64,000 nucleotides of DNA from Cocos nucifera. Taxonomy: Eukaryota > Streptophyta > Magnoliopsida > Arecales > Arecaceae. The DNA is taken from positions 62,001 through 126,000 of the forward strand of contig QRFJ01002102.1 in NCBI GenBank assembly GCA_006176705.1, written 5' to 3'. This document shows positions 11,389 through 22,526 of this stretch, piece by piece. Position numbers and translations under genes: made by a program. Under the pieces are notes generated by a model that saw only the letters and a program-made list of their open reading frames with translations, ran no database searches and was not told the DNA's origin. Numbering within the stretch: position 1 is the first letter of the stretch; each line of letters opens with the position of its first letter.

Positions 11389-13007
11389 GAGGGTTTACTA
11401 AACATGATATGCTTGCATGTATAGATTAATAATTTAGATTTAATCTAAATATTAATCAAATAATTAAATTAATTAGATCTAAAAATTAAAATCAAGATCG
11501 TATGGACCGTAGGTTGTCCTGCTATAGGGTTTACCTCCTATAGTGCAAAGATTGTTATTGTACGTGCTTGATCTTATAGTTGATCATAAAATTTTTAGAT
11601 TAGATCTAATTTTTATGATATGATAAATTAAATTTTAATCTAATTTTTGATCATGAATGCATGTTTAGATAGGATCTAAAGTTTGATTCATAATTTAGTA
11701 TTATGTAGTGTACATAGTTTCAGATTAAATCCTACAACTAGTGTTGTTTGTGAATTAAGCCGATTCAATTTTGAAGTGAGTTAACTCAATTGGTGAACAA
11801 TGCCAAGTTGTAAAGAACCTTTCAAAATTTAAAAAATATTTTTGAAATGCCGAACCCTAATCCTCAATCCATAACTTAATTAAAATTAAGTGAAATGATT
11901 TAGTATCTAGAATTATGAATTAAGACCCTAAGTCATTAATCATAAACTTGTGGGTTATTGGGTTAGATGAATCATAAATTGGGTTAGACCTAAGGTTAGT
12001 TAAAGAATGGACTAATTTATAGTAGTTGATCAAATCTAATTAAATATTAATTTAGATTAGATCAAGAACTTTATAGACTCAATTACAATAGTTGTAGTTA
12101 GCAAAGTCTATGCTTTTAATGAGGATCAAATGGACTTGATTCATGGCTACGCGATTAAACCCGAAATTACTAGATTGGTCAAATTGAAACTAATAAATCG
12201 GATGGTGTCTAAGGTAAGTTTGGCACTTTGATCAGTGGTTTTTAATTGGGAGCTACTCATATTGATTCGATCTTTGACGATTTAATGGCATATCCCTTCC
12301 ACTGATCTCACTTACCTGGCCATCCCGATGAATTAGATTTTCATTAGATCACTTGGTGATTTGGGCTCACCCATGTCAATTAGGTAAATCAGTCCAACTG
12401 ATTTAGGTGGTCCTAATGCCAGCCAAGATTAGATCCTTTTTTATCTGAATTTGTGAAGTCGGTAGGAGAATCAAAATTGGCTTGCTGAATTTCTTCCTCT
12501 TCTTAAAATATGTTAATTAAATTCTTTAAAATTATTAGATTCTTAAAAATAAAATAGTTATATAGATAACTAAATCATAGCCTCCCATTAAATTGAGTGA
12601 CAATGGTTTCATTAGTATAATGATCATTGGAGGCCCAAAGGCCTGATAATTATTGACTAATGAAATTATCATTCATAAAATGATAATTTGGTTAAGTCTT
12701 TCTGATGATGGTTAGGTTGGCCGACCAAAGTCGGGCCTAATCATTTATTGGCTAGATAAAATCAAATGTGATCATGTTAATGGTTGGACCTAATTGAACC
12801 TTTTCAGTGGAGGCAAAAGCCTACTGATTAGATCTCTAGGGCAAAATCAATATTACTAGAAGTTGTTTAGAGAAACAATTGATTTTGAATCTACCTATAA
12901 ATGCACATGGATTGACCAACCAAAGTTGGACTCGTGTGTAGTCTATATGGATTCTAGTACTCACTAAGAAATTAAAGTAATTCCTTGAATTGAAGGTAGA
13001 GGCTACT
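11389..13007 (+). other. Element B leader, 5' part (non-coding)
   Basis: About 1.6 kb of AT-rich untranslated leader, similar in reverse to the leader of J (46080-47715). It includes GGTGTCTAAG|GTAAGTTTGGCAC at 12204-12226, an ideal plant 5' splice site that also occurs in A's leader. The block TGGCATATCCCTTCCAC at about 12285-12301 and the following ACTTACCTGGCCAT are also shared with A. It is interrupted at 13007 by element I and resumes at 20292. Confidence 0.75.
12204..12226 (+). promoter_or_regulatory. Candidate 5' splice site in element B leader
   Basis: AAG|GTAAGT with the cut at 12213/12214. The flanking bases are identical in element A (minus strand, boundary 5880/5879) and nearly so in J. 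The possible acceptor is TTTCTTTTTCTGCAG ending at 20395, directly before the gag ATG. Confidence 0.55.
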
Positions 13008-14561
13008 TATTGCCCAGAGGTTGCAACCCAAGAGGGGAGAGGGTGAATTGGATTTTTAAAAAATTTAATCAAATTTACTTTCTAAACAAGGTGTGCTTTA
13101 ATTTATGCTATCTTTAGTGATTGTGGAATGAGAGCAATAGTGTAGCAGCGAAATTAAGATAGTAAAACCAAATTATAAAAGTAAAGCAAGAATTAAAAGC
13201 ATGCAAAAAATGTAAAGGAATAAAAGAGAAAAGCACAAACATAAAAATACCATGATTTATAGTGATTCGGTGCAACCCGTACCTATGTCCACTCTCCAAG
13301 CTTTCCTTGGGATTTCTACTATAATCCATCCATGATTATAGTGTATTTATTTTCCTGGCTCACAAATAAATCTAGTTGGTTTTTATAGGAGCACCAACCA
13401 AAATCTAACACCATTAGCTTTTCGGTTTCACTAACAACCTAGTTGATTTTTCGAGCTCACCAATCTAAACATACAATATCCAATTTCAGGCTTGGACAAG
13501 CCTAATCTCCAAGTTTCTTTCCCCCAAAGAAACTCGTAAAGAAATAAGAATACAATATAAGAATTTTAGCATAAAAATAAAAAACAGAGTTGAAACTCTT
13601 TGAGCATGAAGAAGAGGTTGAATAATCAGCTTTTTTGAAGCTTGGAAAGTATTCTTTGAGGCTTGAGAGGATGCTAGAGAAGTTGTAGAAGATAACTCTT
13701 GAATGCCCTTTGAAATCGCTACAAAATTTCTTTCTTTTTCTCTTTTATTGATGTGCAATAGAATCCCTTAGATTTGAAAAATAATTTCTCTCTCTAAATC
13801 TCTTAATCTTATTTTTTAATTAATTCTCCACCTTTAAATATCTTTGGAGATGATTGGAGAGAGATTTCTAGCCATTGGAAGCACTGAAATAGCCATTGGG
13901 AGGGAAAACTAGCCATTGGAAAGCTTGTAGAAAAATCCCATTGAAGGCTATTGCGAATTTGGAGAGCTCTCAATTTTTCTATGACAGCTCTCGATTTTTC
14001 AGTAAGAGCTCTTGAGAATTTTCGAGACATCTTGATCTCATAGCGAGAGCTCTCGAGAATTTTCAAGAGTTCTCGATCTCAGAACATAGAAATGAGGTTT
14101 CTATTTCCTGAAATGGAGAAGTCTCATCCAATTTTGGAGAGATCTCGAGCCTGTGCCAGGGCAATGTGCAGGAGTGCCAAATAGCTTGGAGAAGCCTCCA
14201 AATTTTTAGAAGAGGTCTCCAAATTTTTAGGAGAGGTCTCTAAAGATTATGGCTTCATTTTTCTTCAATGTTTGACCTTCCAAACTTAAATTTCTTGGTC
14301 CCAAACTCCTCTAAATAAGATTGCTTCCTTCAATTTTAATTTTTCTTCTTTCAATCATACTTTCTTCATACCAAGCCATCCAAATATGTGTGAATTTGAT
14401 CTTTTAAGTATTTTGGCATAGCATCTTAAGAGGATTTGTTCTTCAATTAAATTCTTCATTTTGGATACTTGAAAAATCCTACACACATTCTTGAGACATA
14501 TGATTAGATACATAGTAAACTCAAGATTTGGCAATCATCAAAATCAATCATAGGATCAACA
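13008..14561 (-). repeat. 3' LTR of element I (1,554 bp)
   Basis: Aligns along its length with 18742-20291. The plus-strand ends are TATTG...ATCAACA; the left end appears mutated from TG to TA compared with the other LTR (TGTTG). It contains a cluster of GAGAGCTCTC-type palindromes at about 13960-14085. Readings at 13114-13329, 13486-13758 and 13809-14066 are LTR noise. Confidence 0.88.
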
Positions 14562-14576
14562 ATCTCCTTCTTTTTG
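14562..14576 (-). other. Polypurine tract of element I
   Basis: Minus strand CAAAAAGAAGGAGAT directly before the LTR start TGTTGATCC. Confidence 0.8.
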
Positions 14577-17455
14577 ATGATGGCAAAATTTTGAGTATAT
14601 GTTAAAGAAACTAATGTGAATCAAGATAAGAATAATGAATTATATTTCATGAAAGAATTCTTAATGAATCTTTAATTTATTGCACATCAGTAGTACATAC
14701 ATATTTTATATGCTCAACATACTTCTTCCCCTTTTTGACAATATCAAAAAGCTCATGGGAAGAAACAAGAAGTCATCAAAATCAACATCAAAGTATTAAA
14801 TTGAGAGATATATTAAATTCATAAAATCAATTTACTCTCTTTTGAAAATTTATCCTTTGACTCAAAATAAGTTTTAAATATTTATTTTAATTTCAAAAAT
14901 TAGTTTGAATTTAAATATCATATGTTTTTCCTTTTTGAATGAATATACTCTTTAATCAAATTTTTAAATATGAACTTTTAAGCTTTAAGAGGAACAGAGT
15001 TTTTCAAAAGATTTGAATATAAAATCAAGCATAGTATATACTTTAATATTCAATCTTTTCTTTTCTTAAAAAAATTCAGTCGATTAAGCTCAAAAGAAAT
15101 ATGCATCAAGAATGTATCAAGCAAAGTAAAATAAATAAAATCAAAATAAAAGATAGTTATATTTTCAAATTCATTGCTTTGAGTAAAAATTACTTCAATA
15201 CTAATTATTCATAAGAATTTTACACTGCACATCAAAAATTTAGGATTAAATTTGAGTTTTCAATTGAGTTTCTTTAAAAATTCATTTTTAAGAAGGAATA
15301 TGCTATAAATTTAATTTAACTCCAATCATTTGCCAAGATTGATCATGCAAATTAAGTTTAAAAGGTTGATACATGAAAAGTTTAGTATTATATTTATAAA
15401 TAAGCTTCAAAATTATAAGAATGTATCAAAATCAATTTGTTTGGAGTAAGAATATATCTCAAACTTCTTTTTACTTTAAATAGTTTTCAAAAATGATTTG
15501 ACAATCAAATCAAAAGCATATAGATCAAATGGAATCATCATATTAAGGCTCAAAAGTATAATGAAATCAATGTTCATTTACCTTAATATAAGCTAATTAA
15601 AATTTTCAATCAAAGTTAGATAATATCACTCCTCTTATTTTTCATAATTAATGCTGGATAAATTTATTTTTTATTTTTTTTTCCTCTTTTTCTTTCAAAT
15701 CAAGCAGATTAAATATGAATTTAACTACTAAATTTAGATTTTCTAAATTTTAAAAATATTTTCAATTTCAAAGTCCTTTTCAAATAATTGATCATTTCTT
15801 CTTTAATATTTTCTCTCTCTTACTTTAGTAAACCAAGCTATTTTAAAATTAAATAAAATTTAAAAGTATAAGCATCAATTGAGTGAAATAAGCATTAATC
15901 AAACAAAATATTTACTCAGATAAGTTCAAAAAAATATATAAGATTCTTTGAATTTGTCTCAAGAGATATCATATCAAGAGTATATCAATATAAAATAGAT
16001 TTGAGACATTATATCTAATTCTTTTATCAAAAGATAATACAATAAAATACAAGACAAGAATGATAACAATGATACCAAGAGTGAAAATTTTCTTAGGAAG
16101 AAACTTCTTGATACCAATTAAACTAAAATTTAGACCAAATCATGATTTTCTTAATAGTTCAATATCATTTAAAGATTAATTTACAAATTCAACTTGATAC
16201 CAATGATTTTAGTTTTGAATTGATGAAGATGAATTGATTCAAATCAAATAATTTGAGGATTTTGAATAATAAATCAATTTGAATTGATATTAGCAAATTA
16301 GTCAAGGCAAATCGTAAAGAAATTTTTTGTTATTCTTTAAAAAGATCATCTCTTTCTTTTCTTAAAAAATATCAAGCAATTAGGTATAGAAAAGATATAT
16401 ATTTTTGAATTTATTTTAAATGATATCATATCAAACATATAGCTATGCAAAATCAGACTTGAAATAAAAATATATTTTTTTTGTCAAAAGATAAATCAAT
16501 CAAATACATGGCAAATAGCAAAATATTTGATACAATCACTTAGAATTGAAGTCCTCTTTAAAAGTTTAGCTTTGAAGATAAATGATGACTTTCTTGAAAT
16601 ATTTTGTTAGGTATCAACTTCAAAAGATTCAAGAAGATCATTTTTCAAATTTAATTTTCAAAATCAATCAATTAGAACAAAATAAGAATATTCATCAATA
16701 AATTTTCTTTTAAGATCAAAGAGTGAATCAAATTGATGATCAAGAGAGATATTCAAGAAAATTTAGAAGATCATAAAAAATAATCAATTGGAGGGTTCCA
16801 ATAATCAATTTAAATAAGATCAAAAAAGAAGAAACTGGATGAAGGCTTTATATGTTCATTTCAACTAGAGAGTTTCAAATTTTTAAAAAAAAATTTATAA
16901 TTTAACTTCTTATAGGGAATGCCAAAAAAAATTAAGTTTTCTTGTAGGTTTAGCAATTAAAGTATTCACACCCAATTAAGTAATTTTTAAATTAAATTCA
17001 TCAATTATAAAATTGATATGGGGAGGCTCAAGATATCATGCTAAATTTTAAGATAAAATATTTCATCCATGGCATGATACATAGAAGAGAGCATGTTGAT
17101 TTGAAAATCAAAATATTCAAATTATTGTTATCATCAAAATCAATCATACTTCTCAAAGCATGAAAAGAGTTATCATATGCATATATATTAGCAAATTATT
17201 AAAATCAATACATTCAATAAATCAAGCTTTCTATTCAAGGAGTATGATCATTTTAAGCAAAGATAAAATCATCAAAATCAATCTGACATGCTAAATAATT
17301 ATGCTAAATAATAATCAAAATATATTTAGCAAACAATGATGTCATGATGTGAGAAAAGTTTAGATTTTACCAAACATCATCATCCATCCAATTTTATTCC
17401 CAAGGCATCCATCCATAGAATTTTTTCTTTTCATTCCATTAGATCCTTAGTGTAC
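14577..17455 (-). other. ORF-free internal region of element I
   Basis: About 2.9 kb of strongly AT-rich DNA with many scattered ATCAAAATCAAT-like strings and no reading frame or pol motif I can recognise on either strand. It lies where pol should be in a Sirevirus. Either pol was replaced by filler, as in large non-autonomous derivatives, or it has decayed past recognition by eye. Confidence 0.7.
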
Positions 17456-18667
17456 CTACAAAAATAACTTTCTAGATTTTGGTACCCAAGCCATCTTGGG
17501 TCCATTAAGGTTAGAGCACATAGTTCCTTTTGGAACCCAAATTTGTTTGACTAAAGTATGACCATTTTTTTTAATATTACATTCAGAAATTTTATGACCT
17601 ACTTTGTTACATTTAGGACATGTAAATGAATTATTTTCAAATGAAGCTTTGCTAAACATATTTTTGATAAATTTCTATTTTATTAAAGGATTATATCCAA
17701 TTCCAGCTTTATTGAAAATAGCCATTTGATTATTCAAAATTGCTTGAAGCTTTTGAGATCTAATAGTAAATTTTTCAAGCATGGATTTTAAATTTTCAAT
17801 CTCTTTTCTTAGTTTTGCATTTTCTTTCAAAAGAGATCTTTCAGATTTCAAGAGCTTTTCTTTTTCTTCAACAAATTTTTTTTCAAATTTAACTATATTC
17901 TTCTTTTTCTTACTTAGAGTTTTAATTAGTTTTAAAAATTCTTTCTTTTCTTTGGCCAAATATTTTATATCTTTCAAAAAATCTTCTTTTTCACTCAAAA
18001 TTTTATTTTTTTCTTCAACCAAAGAAAGATTAGACTTTTTAAGTTCTTTATTTTTGAGCCTTATGTTTTTGTATTCATCCATTAAATCATTAAAGACTTC
18101 AAATAACTCATCAAAAGTAAATTGAAATTTTTTTTCAGAATTTACCTCATCTTCATTAGTCATGAGGCAAAGATTTATTGTACTTTCTTCCTCTTTTTTA
18201 TTTCTCATTTCTTCGCTTTGCTCCTCCTTAATTAATGCTTTCTTTTTTTTTTGTTTTCTCTTCTTCTTTTTCTTCTTTTCATCCTCATAAGTCATGAGGT
18301 ATATGTTGTGGTGAGCTTTTTATTCTTCTTGGAAGCTTGAATCCTCCTTTTGATTTGCTCCCTCATAAGTTCTTTTCAATTTCTTCCATACATGTTTTGC
18401 TGAAATATATGAAAAAATTGTATTAAATACATTTAACTCTAAGGAACAATAAAATATATTCATGGCCTTAGCATTAAGTTGACCATTTTTTTTATCATGC
18501 TCTTTCAATACATTGGTCGTGTGTGAGCCATCTATCATAATTTTTCATAACATATAATCATATGCTTGTATAAAAATTTTTATTCTAGCTTTCCAATAGA
18601 TATAATTATAACCATTAAAAAATGGAGGTCTATATATAGAATAACCTTCATTAAATAAAGACTCCAT
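17456..18667 (-). pseudogene. Element I gag (Sirevirus-type): UBN2-like part, coiled coil, zinc knuckle
   Basis: The minus-strand start ATG is at 18667, only about 70 bp after the primer site, and opens with a Gag N-terminus (RPPFFNGYNYIYWKARI). One TGA, where a Trp codon is expected, precedes the next block at 18320-18538 (QLNAKAMNIFYCSL, AKHVWKKL, TYEGANQ). A Lys/Glu-rich stretch at 17675-18295 has the heptad-like pattern of a coiled coil. The last block (17456-17659) has an intact CX2CX4HX4C zinc knuckle (CPKCNKVGHKISEC) and a repeated VPK motif (IWVPKG, AWVPKS) common in Sirevirus Gag. Gag would form the particle shell and bind RNA. Two frame breaks and one stop are visible. Confidence 0.83.
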
Positions 18668-18724
18668 TTGGATTGTCAAAATCTTTAAATCTAGATAGTT
18701 AGGTCAATAATCAATAATAGAGCA

Positions 18725-18739
18725 CCTACCCTGATTCCA
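18725..18739 (-). other. Primer-site-like sequence of element I
   Basis: Minus strand TGGAATCAGGGTAGG, two bases after the LTR end ACAACA. It resembles the iMet primer site TGGTATCAGAGC with substitutions. Confidence 0.6.
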
Positions 18740-18741
18740 AT

Positions 18742-20291
18742 TGTTGTCCAAAGGTTGCAACCAAAGAGGGAAGGTGAATTGAGTTTCTAAAAAATTTAAT
18801 CAAATTTACTTTCTAAATAAGGTGTGCTTTAATTTATGCTATCTTTAGTGATTGTGGAATAAGAGCAATAGTATAGCAGTGGAATGAAGATAGTAAAATC
18901 AAATTATAAAAATAAAGCAAGAATTAAAAGCATACAAAGAATGTAAAGGAATATAAGAGAAAAGCATAAACACAAAAATACCATGATTTATAGTGGTTCG
19001 GTGCAATCCGCACCTACATCTACTCTCCAAGCTTTTCTTAGAATTTTCACTATAATCCATCCTTGATTACAATATGTTTGTTTTCCAGCTCACAAACAAA
19101 TCTAGTTGATTTTCGTAGGAACACCATCCAAAACCTAACATCGTTAGTTTTCTGGATTCACTGACAACCAAGTTGGTTTTTCGAGCTCTCCAACCAAAAC
19201 CTATAATATCTAATTTCAGGCTTGGATGGGTCTAATCCCCATGTTTCTTTCTACCAAAGAAACTTATAAAGAAACAAGAATACAATATAAGAGTTTCAGC
19301 ATAAAAATAAAAAATAGAGTTGAAACTCTTTGAGTACAAAGAAGAGGTTGAATAATCAACTTTCTTGAAGCTTGAAAACTCTTCTTCGACACTTGAGAGA
19401 ATGCTTGAGAAGTTGTAGAAGATAGCTTTTGAATGCCCTTTGAAATCACTTCAAAATCTCTCTCTTTTTCTCTTTTATTGATGTGCAATAGAATCCCTTA
19501 GGTTTGGAAAATGATTTCTCTCTCTAAATCCCTTAATCTTACTTTTCGATTGATTTTTCACTTTTAAATACCTTTAGAGATGGTTGGAGAGAGATTTCTA
19601 GCCATTGAAAGCACTAAAATAGCCATTGAGAGTGAAAACTAGCTGTTGGAAAGCTTACAGAAAAATTACATTGAAGGTTGTTGCGAATTTGGAGAGCTCT
19701 CAATTTTTCTATGAGAGCTCTCGATTTCCTAATAAGAGCTCTTAAGAATTTTTGAGATGTCTCAATCTCACAGCAAGAGCTCTCAAGAATTTTCAAGAGC
19801 TCTCGGTCTCATAATACAGAAATAAGGTTTCTATTTCCTAAAATGGAGAGGTCTCGCCCAGTTTTAGAGAGATCTCGAGCCTATGCCAGGGCAATATGCA
19901 GGAGTGCCAAATAGCTTGGAGAAGCCTCCAAATTTTTAGAAGAGATCTCCAAGCTTTTAGGAGAGATCTCTAAAAATTCTGGCTTCATTTTTCTTCAATG
20001 TTTGATCTTCCAAACTTGAATTTCTTAACCCCAAACTCTTCTAAATAAGATTGCTTTCTTCAATTTTAATTTCTCTTATTCCAATCATACATTCTTCATA
20101 CCAAGCCTTCCAAATATGTGTGAATTTGATCTTCTAAGTATTTTAGCATGGCATCTTAAGAGGATTTGTTCTTGAGATAAATTCTTCATTTTGTATACTT
20201 GAAAAATCCTACACATATTCTTGAGACATATGATCAGATACATAATAAACTCAAGATTTGATAATCATCAAAATCAATCATTGAATCAACA
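18742..20291 (-). repeat. 5' LTR of element I (1,550 bp)
   Basis: Plus-strand ends TGTTG...ATCAACA. It pairs with 13008-14561; differences are scattered and mostly transitions. It repeats the GAGAGCTCTC palindrome cluster at about 19690-19810. Confidence 0.88.
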
Positions 20292-20397
20292 CTACCAATT
20301 CGTATAAAATAGTGGATAAACTTTTAGACTAAAGTCCAAGTCTTTAGGATAATTGATTCATATACTAATTAAGTTTGGTTTTTCTTTTTCTGCAGAA
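20292..20397 (+). other. Element B leader, 3' part with acceptor-like sequence
   Basis: The short end of B's leader after insertion I. It finishes with a pyrimidine run and TGCAG at 20381-20395, one A-rich dinucleotide before the gag ATG. This looks like a 3' splice site paired with the donor at 12213/12214. Confidence 0.6.
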
Positions 20398-21240
20398 ATG
20401 GCCACTAACCTGTCGCTTCGATCATTATTAGATAATGATAAATTAATAGAACCTAACTTTGATAGCTGGTATCGTAAGTTGAAAATCATCCTGAAGCATG
20501 AGCAAATCCTTTATATAGTAATGGATCCAGCACCTGAGGAGCCAGCTCTGAATGTTAGAGGAGTGGTATGAGATACTTATCAGAAGTGGCTCAACGACCG
20601 CACCATCGTTCGGTGCATAATGCTGATGGCTATGAATGATGAGTTTAGCCATAAGTTCAAAAACATCCAGCCATAGAAGATGCTTCAAATATTGAATGAC
20701 TCCTTTAGCATACTTGACAACGTTGAAAGGCATAAAATAAGTTGTGCCATTTTCAATGCTTGGATAAGGGATGGGGCCTCAGTCATGAATCATGTATTGT
20801 ACATGATTGAGATGATTGAGCACCTTAGCAAGCTAGACTTTTCCCTGCATGAGCAGCTTGGTAAGGATGCAATCCTTAATTTCTTGTCCAAGTCTTTCTT
20901 TCCTTTTCTAACTCATTTTAGAATGACAAAACCTACAGTCAACTACCATGGCTTGTTCGGGTTGCTGCAGTACTTTGAGAAGGATCACCAACTTCACAAG
21001 GAGACAGTGAATGTAGTGGGAGGATCTTCTTCTAGTTGTCGACCTTTTAAAAAAGGAAGAAAGAACAAGAAGGTGCAGCCAAATGCCGGGATGACTGCAC
21101 AGGATCAGACCAAGAAGCACAAGCCTAACTAGAGCCAAGTGGAGTGCTTCTTCTGTAAGAAGCAGGGGCATAAGAATAGGAACTATCCTCTGTACGTTGC
21201 CTCCCTGGATCTGAACAGGCTAAGGAGTAAGCAAATTATT
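20398..21240 (+). pseudogene. Element B gag (UBN2-type) with zinc knuckle
   Basis: Starts at ATG 20398 with MATNLSLRSLLDND, then GPNFDSWYRKLK-like Gag sequence (here EPNFDSWYRKL). Stops follow at about 20569 and 20674. The middle block (20680-21132) covers the Gag core and a basic tail, and ends one stop before VECFFCKKQGHKNRNYP, a zinc knuckle with the last Cys replaced by Tyr. The protein would package element RNA. Related pieces occur in J, where most of Gag is deleted. Confidence 0.87.
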
Positions 21241-21830
21241 ACTGGGCAAGATAATTATATGATAACATCTTGTAATTTTTTCTTATTTGATTCTACTACC
21301 TGGATATTAGATATTGAAAGTTCTTATCATATTTATAATTCTATGCAGGACTTGCAAGTCAGTAGGAGATTTGATCAAGACGAGAGGTTCCTGAACGTTG
21401 GAGATGGAAGACAAGTTCCAATTCTAGCTTTAGAAATTATGAACCTTGTAATCAATTCAAATAAAGTTATTCTTAATTAATATTATTTTTGTCTAACTTT
21501 CTTATTAAATATCATTTCTGTAGGTCTTTTGGCCATGAATGGTTATGAAATATCAATAAAAAAAAAATTTGTAATGTCATTTTGAATGATGTTACAATTT
21601 TTATTGGATGATTGAATAACGGTATTTATTTATTAACTATGCCTGTTAACATGGTTCAATCCTTCAATAAATATCCTAAAATTAGTGATGTATCCAAAGT
21701 CTACCTTTGGCACTGTAGGCTGGGTCATATTAATAAGAATAAAATAAATAGGTTAGCTTAAGAAGAAATTTTTGAGGTTAGTGGTTGTAAATCACTTCCA
21801 ACCTATGAGTCCTATCTTCTTGATAAGATG
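21241..21830 (+). pseudogene. Element B protease and GAG-pre-integrase
   Basis: The protease active-site region reads TTWILDIESSYHIY, where active relatives have D-T/S-G, so the catalytic motif is damaged. NVGDGRQVPILA follows. The reading stops at 21480. Further frame-shifted pieces (GLLAMNGYE) lead into a GAG-pre-integrase segment at about 21690-21827 with LWHCRLGHINKNKINRL and CKSLPTYESYLLDKMTK. Two of its metal ligands are changed or out of frame. Confidence 0.82.
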
Positions 21831-22526
21831 ACCAAGTCACCTTTTACTGGAAAAGATGAACGAGCCACTAAACTCCTGAGTCTAGTACATTTAGATGTAT
21901 GTAGACCCATGAGCTCAAGTGCTAGAGGTAGATACTTCTACTTTATTATCTTTACAGACGACATATCGAGGTATGGGTACGTCTATTTAATGAAGCATAA
22001 GTTAGAGTTGTTTGAAATGTTCAAATTATTTCAAAATGAGGTAGAGAAGCAAACTGAAAAGAGTATTAAAATTCTTTGATCTGACCAAGGGGGTGAGTAC
22101 TTTTCCAATGAGTTTCTGACATATCTAGGAGAATAAAATTCTCTCCTAATGGCCCCCTCATGGAACACCACAACATAATGGTGTATCGAAAGGAGGAATC
22201 AGATCTTGTTGGATATGGTTCGATCTATGGAGTTTGCTAGTTTGCCAATCTTCTTATGGGGATATGCGCTTGAGTTAGCTTGTTACATTCTAAATAGGGT
22301 TTTGAGTAAATCTGTTAATAAAATACCATATGAGATATGGAAAGGATGTAAGCCAGTGCTCTCACAACTTAGGGTGTGGGGGTATCCGGCTTATGTCAAA
22401 TATTTAATGATAGACAAGCTTGGACATAGGTCTGATAAGTATAATTTTATAGGTTATCCAAAAGAAATCAAAGGGTATTACTTCTACCTTGCTGATGAGA
22501 AAAAGTGTTTGTTAGCCTTAAGATAG
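21828..22526 (+). pseudogene. Element B integrase core, frame-broken
   Basis: Two readings (21828-22079 and 22206-22526). The first has the first aspartate in HLDVCRP and YFYFIIFTDDISRYGY. SDQGGEY with the second aspartate follows just after a stop at about 22077. The region with the third catalytic residue (IERRNQ, Glu kept) is shifted by a one-base loss near 22185. The C-terminal part has LGHRSDKYNFIGYP, the conserved block after the core. Integrase would insert the cDNA. Confidence 0.87.

Larger units (their letters stand above)
13008..20291 (-). mobile_element. Element I: gag-only Sirevirus-like LTR retrotransposon
   Basis: LTR copies at 13008-14561 and 18742-20291 flank a 4.18-kb internal region. 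On the minus strand the order is 5' LTR, primer-site-like sequence, gag, about 2.9 kb of ORF-free AT-rich DNA, polypurine tract, 3' LTR. No integrase, RT or RNase H motif is visible. The target duplication is CTACT (13003-13007) and CTACC (20292-20296). Joining the flanks across it gives GAGGCTAC-AATTCG, which matches the uninterrupted leader of J (GAGGCTATTAATTCG on its minus strand). It therefore inserted in B's leader and, lacking pol, would need a helper element to move. Confidence 0.88.

Noticed and set aside
16000..17400. Recurring ATCAAAATCAAT strings considered as CRISPR or satellite array
   Set aside because: Spacing and sequence are irregular and the copies are short; this is AT-rich filler without a periodic unit.
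17781..18125. Phe/Ser-rich 114-residue reading on the plus strand
   Set aside because: It is the exact shadow of the Lys/Glu-rich coiled-coil part of element I's gag on the minus strand.
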